DNA from: Candidatus Aegiribacteria sp.
GTDB lineage: Bacteria > Fermentibacterota > Fermentibacteria > Fermentibacterales > JCC-6
Length of the DNA stretch: 9,355 nt
Direction of reading: 5' to 3'
Assembly (NCBI GenBank): GCA_030642525.1
Contig: DAOWNO010000051.1
Span: 1 to 9,355 of the forward strand
Part shown: in pieces, positions 6,001-9,355 of the stretch
Layout: every line of letters starts with the position of its first letter
How positions within the stretch are numbered: the first letter of the stretch is position 1
Notes under the pieces: generated by a model
Told to the model about the DNA's origin: nothing
The model's database searches: none
What the model saw: the letters and a program-made list of their open reading frames with translations, nothing else
Made by a program: the position numbers and the translations under genes

Positions 6001-7062
6001 ATGAATAGCAATCCCTATGAAATACTTGGTGTTTCAGGAAACGCCGATCAGGATGCCATAAAAAGTGCCTACAGAAAACTGGCTCTGAAGTATCATCCTG
6101 ATAGAAATCCCGGAGATCTGGGGGCAGAGGATAAATTCAAAGAAATAACAAAGGCTTACGAAATTCTCAGCGACCCGGGGAAAAGACAGATCTATGACAG
6201 AACGGGATCCTGGGACGGCACGCCGAACATGTCGGATTTCTTCAGCGGATTCGGTATGGATGATGCTCTGAGAGCATTTCAGGATATTTTCGGTTTCAGC
6301 AGATCCAGAGGTTCCTCTCCAGGAGCAGATATCACTTTCGATGTTGATCTTGATTTGAAAGACGTCGTGAATGGAACCGACCGGGAAATCAGAATAAGAC
6401 GCATGGAGCATTGCAGAATATGTGATGGAACAGGTGCTGATCCATCGGAAGGCATGGAAACCTGCAGACATTGCGGAGGACAGGGGAAAGTAAGAACTGT
6501 CAGAAGAACTCTTCTTGGAGCTATGCAGTCGGTGGCTATTTGTCAATCCTGTAACGGGCGTGGAAGAATCCCGAAGAAGGTCTGTTCCGCCTGCGGGGGA
6601 TCCGGGCTTGAATCCAGAGAAAGAAAAATAGCTGTAAATCTTCCTGCCGGGATATCGACAGGGCATTTCATCCGGCTTCGAGGACAGGGACATTTTCCCG
6701 AGAATGATGGTCCTCCCGGAGATCTGATCCTGAGGATAAGGAAAATCGACTATGCCGAATTCATCAGAGAAGGTGATAATCTTGTTTACAGAACGCGGAT
6801 TTCGTTTCCGGACGCTGCGCTGGGAACGGAAATAACGATACCAGCCATTGAAGACAAAGCAAGAAAGATCAGCATTCCCGCAGGTGTTCAGCCTGGTGAG
6901 AAGCTGATTGTCAGGAAGAAGGGCATCAGGAAACTGAAAGGATTCGGCAGAGGAGATCTGATAGTAATTGCTGACGTATATGTGCCTGGGCAGCTGTCAA
7001 GGAAGGAGAAAAAAACTCTCGAGGAACTGGGTAATTCAAAACACTTCAATCCATCAAAATGA
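6001..7062 (+). CDS. dnaJ: Chaperone protein DnaJ (type I Hsp40)
   Basis: Co-chaperone that brings substrates to DnaK and stimulates its ATPase. 353 residues, slightly shorter than the typical 370-380. J domain at 4-70 with the essential HPD (32-34) and YDRTG end. The Gly/Phe linker is short (about 79-108, FFSGFG, DIFGFSRSRG) and accounts for part of the reduced length. The central zinc-binding domain has all four CxxCxGxG repeats, with Cys at 138/141, 155/158, 181/184 and 195/198. The C-terminal peptide-binding domains include LPAGISTGHFIRLRGQGH, the ALGTEITIPAIE stretch and IPAGVQPGEKLIVRKKGI. It therefore looks fully functional. The ATG at 6001 is chosen because the J domain begins directly after it; the preceding GTAAAGAAA is a weak ribosome site, with GGA at 5988-5990 about 10 nt upstream. 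The stop codon overlaps the mutS2 start (ATGA). No grpE lies between dnaK and dnaJ. Confidence 0.97.
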   Translation: MNSNPYEILGVSGNADQDAIKSAYRKLALKYHPDRNPGDLGAEDKFKEITKAYEILSDPGKRQIYDRTGSWDGTPNMSDFFSGFGMDDALRAFQDIFGFSRSRGSSPGADITFDVDLDLKDVVNGTDREIRIRRMEHCRICDGTGADPSEGMETCRHCGGQGKVRTVRRTLLGAMQSVAICQSCNGRGRIPKKVCSACGGSGLESRERKIAVNLPAGISTGHFIRLRGQGHFPENDGPPGDLILRIRKIDYAEFIREGDNLVYRTRISFPDAALGTEITIPAIEDKARKISIPAGVQPGEKLIVRKKGIRKLKGFGRGDLIVIADVYVPGQLSRKEKKTLEELGNSKHFNPSK

Positions 7063-9355
7063 ATAATTCTCTCATCCGCCTTGAATATCATCTGGTACTG
7101 AAGGAGATAGCCAGTCGAGCGATCAGCAGCCTGGGGCAGGAAAAGGCAGAAGCGTTGCAGCCAGGGTGGAATTCTGAGATATCCCTTAGACTGAAGGCTG
7201 AGACTGAATCTGCAGCTTTCATTCTTGAACAGGGCATACACCCTCCATCCGGAAACCTTGATGAATTGAAAGATATTACCGATTCAATCGATTCCGGAAT
7301 TATTATCTTCAATCCTCTTCAACTGAGAAATACCGGCAATGTCCTCAGAGAAATGGATCAGTTCATCCAGTCGCTTGAGAAAGCTGCAGCTGAGGGCTCC
7401 TCATTACTCGCTCTTCGAAGCTATTGTGACCGTATTCCCCGCCTTTCGAAATTATCAGGAAGATTGCTTGGAATGACCACTCCGGAAGGGGATCTTTCCC
7501 CTGACGCTTCCCCGGAACTGACCCGTCTGACTAAGAAAGCTGACAGGCTTGAGCGAAATCTGTCAAAGCGAATAAGCAGGATTTCAGCTTCTCTATCGCA
7601 GCAGAATGTCATTCGAGATTTTCCTCCAACTCTGAGGGATGGGCGATATGTGCTTCCGGTGATTTCATCAAGAAAACGTGAGGTCAAAGGAATCGTTCAT
7701 GATCGTTCCGAATCGGGTGAGACAGTTTTTATTGAGCCATCTCAACTTGTTGATGATGGAAACTCACTGAGAGAAGCTCTGCTTGATCTGGATTTCGAGA
7801 GAAGAAAAATACTCAGAGAGATTTCACTAGCTGTCAGAGAGCATTCAGATGAACTTAGAGCAGGAATAGAAGCCGTTTCCACTCTTGATGCCATTTTTGC
7901 GCGGGCTTCGTACCACAAAGAGCTGAAAACCGTGTTCCCACCCGAGGGAGCGCTTTCACTGCTCCACCTCAGGCATCCACTCATACCTTCTGAGGAAGTA
8001 ATTGAGAATGACGTGAGGCTGCCTGAAGACTGGAAGGTTCTTATTATCAGTGGTCCCAATGCTGGTGGAAAAAGCGTTCTGCTGAAGGCAATCGGTCTTG
8101 CAGTCATCTGCGCGCAATCAGGTATTGGAGCATGCGTATCCACAGGTTCAGCAATACCGTATTTCAAAAGGATTCACGTTTCTATCGGAGACCAGCAATC
8201 CATCGCGAATCACCAAAGTACGTATTCCGCACGATTGAGGGAACAGCTGGACATGCTGAATGATCACGGGTCTGGTGGATTTGTGCTTATTGACGAACCC
8301 GCAGCCGGTACTGATCCGCTTACAGGCTCTGCGCTGGCTGCTTCTCTGCTTGACCATCTTGCTGAGGCGGGCAGCAGACTCGTTGTCACGACACATCAGG
8401 GACAGCTTAAAAGCCTCGCTCAGGGGAAACCGGGATTTTACAACGGCTGCATGAATTTTCACGAGGATACTCTTGAGCCTGACTACACTTTTACCTATGG
8501 AATTCCCGGATCTTCTTTTACGCTGGAGATTGCCAGAAAAATGAACTTTCCAGCTGATGTTCTAAAAAGAGCGGAGGCACTTTCCGGGAATTCGTTCAGA
8601 CTTGACCGGATGCTTGAGGAGATTGCATCGATAAAAAATGAGATTCAGCAGAAATCGGAGGAACTCGATCGCGAGCAGGAGAAAGACAAACTTGTCAGAG
8701 AGCGTCTGAACAAAGAGCTGGAATCCTCCAGAATGGATCTCTTCCGTACAAAGAAAAGAATTGAAGAGCAATCGAGAGACTGGGAGAGGAAAGTCAATTC
8801 ACGGGCTGATGCTCTGCTGGCCAGACTGGCAAAGACCGAAACTGCGCAGGAAAGGCGAAGTATCAGATCGGAAATACGGGAGATTGCCGGATCCGCGTCA
8901 GAATTTTCTTTTAAGGATGAAGGTAAGAAATCTCAGAACAAGCATATAGTACCCGGCGGATGGGTGACTGTGAAAGGATGGAGTGGAAAGGGCCTGGTCG
9001 AGGAGCTTGGAAAAGATCACGCGGTTGTGATACTGGGCAATCTCCGGTTGAAGAAACCTGTTTCCGATCTTTGCGCTACTGTTCCACCCGAAGAGAAATC
9101 GGTATCCTCTGACTGGAGTGTACCTGTTCAGACCAGGATAGAGCTTAATCTGCGCGGTATGTCCGCTGATGAAGCTCTCGCTGAACTTGACTCGGCTCTT
9201 GATGACAGCATCGCTGCAGGTATTCCGCAGATTCGCGTAATTCACGGCAAGGGAAAAGGTATTCTCATGAGGGTGGTTATCGACACCGCGAAAAGTGACC
9301 GGAGAGTTGCGTCGTTCAGACAGGGAAGACCGTCGGAAGGCGGAACTGGTGTTAC
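7059..9355 (+). CDS. mutS2: MutS2 ATPase with Smr domain (ribosome-collision/DNA-recombination factor), 3' end cut by window
   Basis: The frame is open from the ATG at 7059 to the window edge (765 codons). It ends in GGTGV plus a partial codon, close to the normal MutS2 end (GGxGVT and a few residues), so only a handful of residues are missing. Domains: N-terminal core and clamp (1-320, with the family YVLPV and ESGETVFIEP segments), ATPase with Walker A GPNAGGKS (332-339), SIGDQQSI (375-382), Walker B VLIDEPAAGTDP (409-420, Asp412-Glu413) and the TTHQGQLKSLA sensor region, then a charged coiled coil (about 515-605), a KOW-like stretch (629-675, PGGWVTVKG), and a C-terminal Smr domain with LNLRG (696-700) and HGKG (729-732). 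The family is known to suppress recombination or split collided ribosomes; the Smr part is a nuclease in some members. The Asp of the usual LDLRG is Asn here. It overlaps dnaJ by 4 nt and has no Shine-Dalgarno, so translation is probably coupled to dnaJ. Confidence 0.95.
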   Translation, partial: MNNSLIRLEYHLVLKEIASRAISSLGQEKAEALQPGWNSEISLRLKAETESAAFILEQGIHPPSGNLDELKDITDSIDSGIIIFNPLQLRNTGNVLREMDQFIQSLEKAAAEGSSLLALRSYCDRIPRLSKLSGRLLGMTTPEGDLSPDASPELTRLTKKADRLERNLSKRISRISASLSQQNVIRDFPPTLRDGRYVLPVISSRKREVKGIVHDRSESGETVFIEPSQLVDDGNSLREALLDLDFERRKILREISLAVREHSDELRAGIEAVSTLDAIFARASYHKELKTVFPPEGALSLLHLRHPLIPSEEVIENDVRLPEDWKVLIISGPNAGGKSVLLKAIGLAVICAQSGIGACVSTGSAIPYFKRIHVSIGDQQSIANHQSTYSARLREQLDMLNDHGSGGFVLIDEPAAGTDPLTGSALAASLLDHLAEAGSRLVVTTHQGQLKSLAQGKPGFYNGCMNFHEDTLEPDYTFTYGIPGSSFTLEIARKMNFPADVLKRAEALSGNSFRLDRMLEEIASIKNEIQQKSEELDREQEKDKLVRERLNKELESSRMDLFRTKKRIEEQSRDWERKVNSRADALLARLAKTETAQERRSIRSEIREIAGSASEFSFKDEGKKSQNKHIVPGGWVTVKGWSGKGLVEELGKDHAVVILGNLRLKKPVSDLCATVPPEEKSVSSDWSVPVQTRIELNLRGMSADEALAELDSALDDSIAAGIPQIRVIHGKGKGILMRVVIDTAKSDRRVASFRQGRPSEGGTGV

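Noticed and set aside
5950..6010. RNA thermometer (fourU or ROSE type) before dnaJ
   Set aside because: The T run at 5958-5962 could pair with the A-rich start region, but there is no Shine-Dalgarno to mask and no clear stable stem.
6034..6693. Long minus-strand open frame (219 codons) opposite dnaJ
   Set aside because: It lies wholly within a confidently assigned gene, shows no recognisable motif, has no plausible ribosome site that I can see, and looks like a codon-bias shadow.

Overview
The window is a compact, almost entirely plus-strand bacterial chromosomal segment. I judge it to be near 50% G+C by eye, with frequent AGA/AGG arginine codons. It has eight protein genes: one cut by the left edge, one by the right edge and six complete. 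There are no RNA genes, mobile elements, CRISPR arrays or long gene-free stretches. The gene order is not the textbook one for Escherichia coli or Bacillus. An uncultured or deep-branching lineage (for example of the Fibrobacterota/Chlorobiota/Bacteroidota-related candidate phyla) would fit, but that is a weak inference and the sequence alone does not fix the taxon.

Region 1 (1-3804) is a tight cofactor and metabolite cluster. It holds the C-terminal part of a YtcJ-like amidohydrolase, nadC (quinolinate to nicotinate mononucleotide), coaX (type III pantothenate kinase), a stand-alone CoaC-type phosphopantothenoylcysteine decarboxylase, and mtnA (methylthioribose-1-phosphate isomerase). Neighbours overlap by 4 or 8 nt or are 1 nt apart, so this is almost surely one transcript with coupled translation. 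It links NAD synthesis, steps 1 and 3 of CoA synthesis, and methionine salvage.

Region 2 (3805-3950) is a 146-bp promoter-like gap. It carries a perfect 14-bp direct repeat, 39 bp apart, just upstream of dnaK. I see no CIRCE-like inverted repeat.

Region 3 (3951-9355) is a chaperone and quality-control unit. It has dnaK (TTG start behind a strong Shine-Dalgarno), a 166-bp GATC-rich gap with short dyads, dnaJ with a full set of zinc-finger motifs, and mutS2. mutS2 starts inside the dnaJ stop codon and runs off the right edge a few residues short of its expected end. No grpE or hrcA is present here. MutS2 family members are now known to act on collided ribosomes as well as on DNA, so joining it to DnaJ suggests a proteostasis/translation-rescue operon. 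Its Smr motif reads LNLRG instead of the usual LDLRG.

I did not find a wholly new system. The best leads are the repeat before dnaK, the dnaJ-mutS2 coupling with the altered Smr motif, and the split CoaC.
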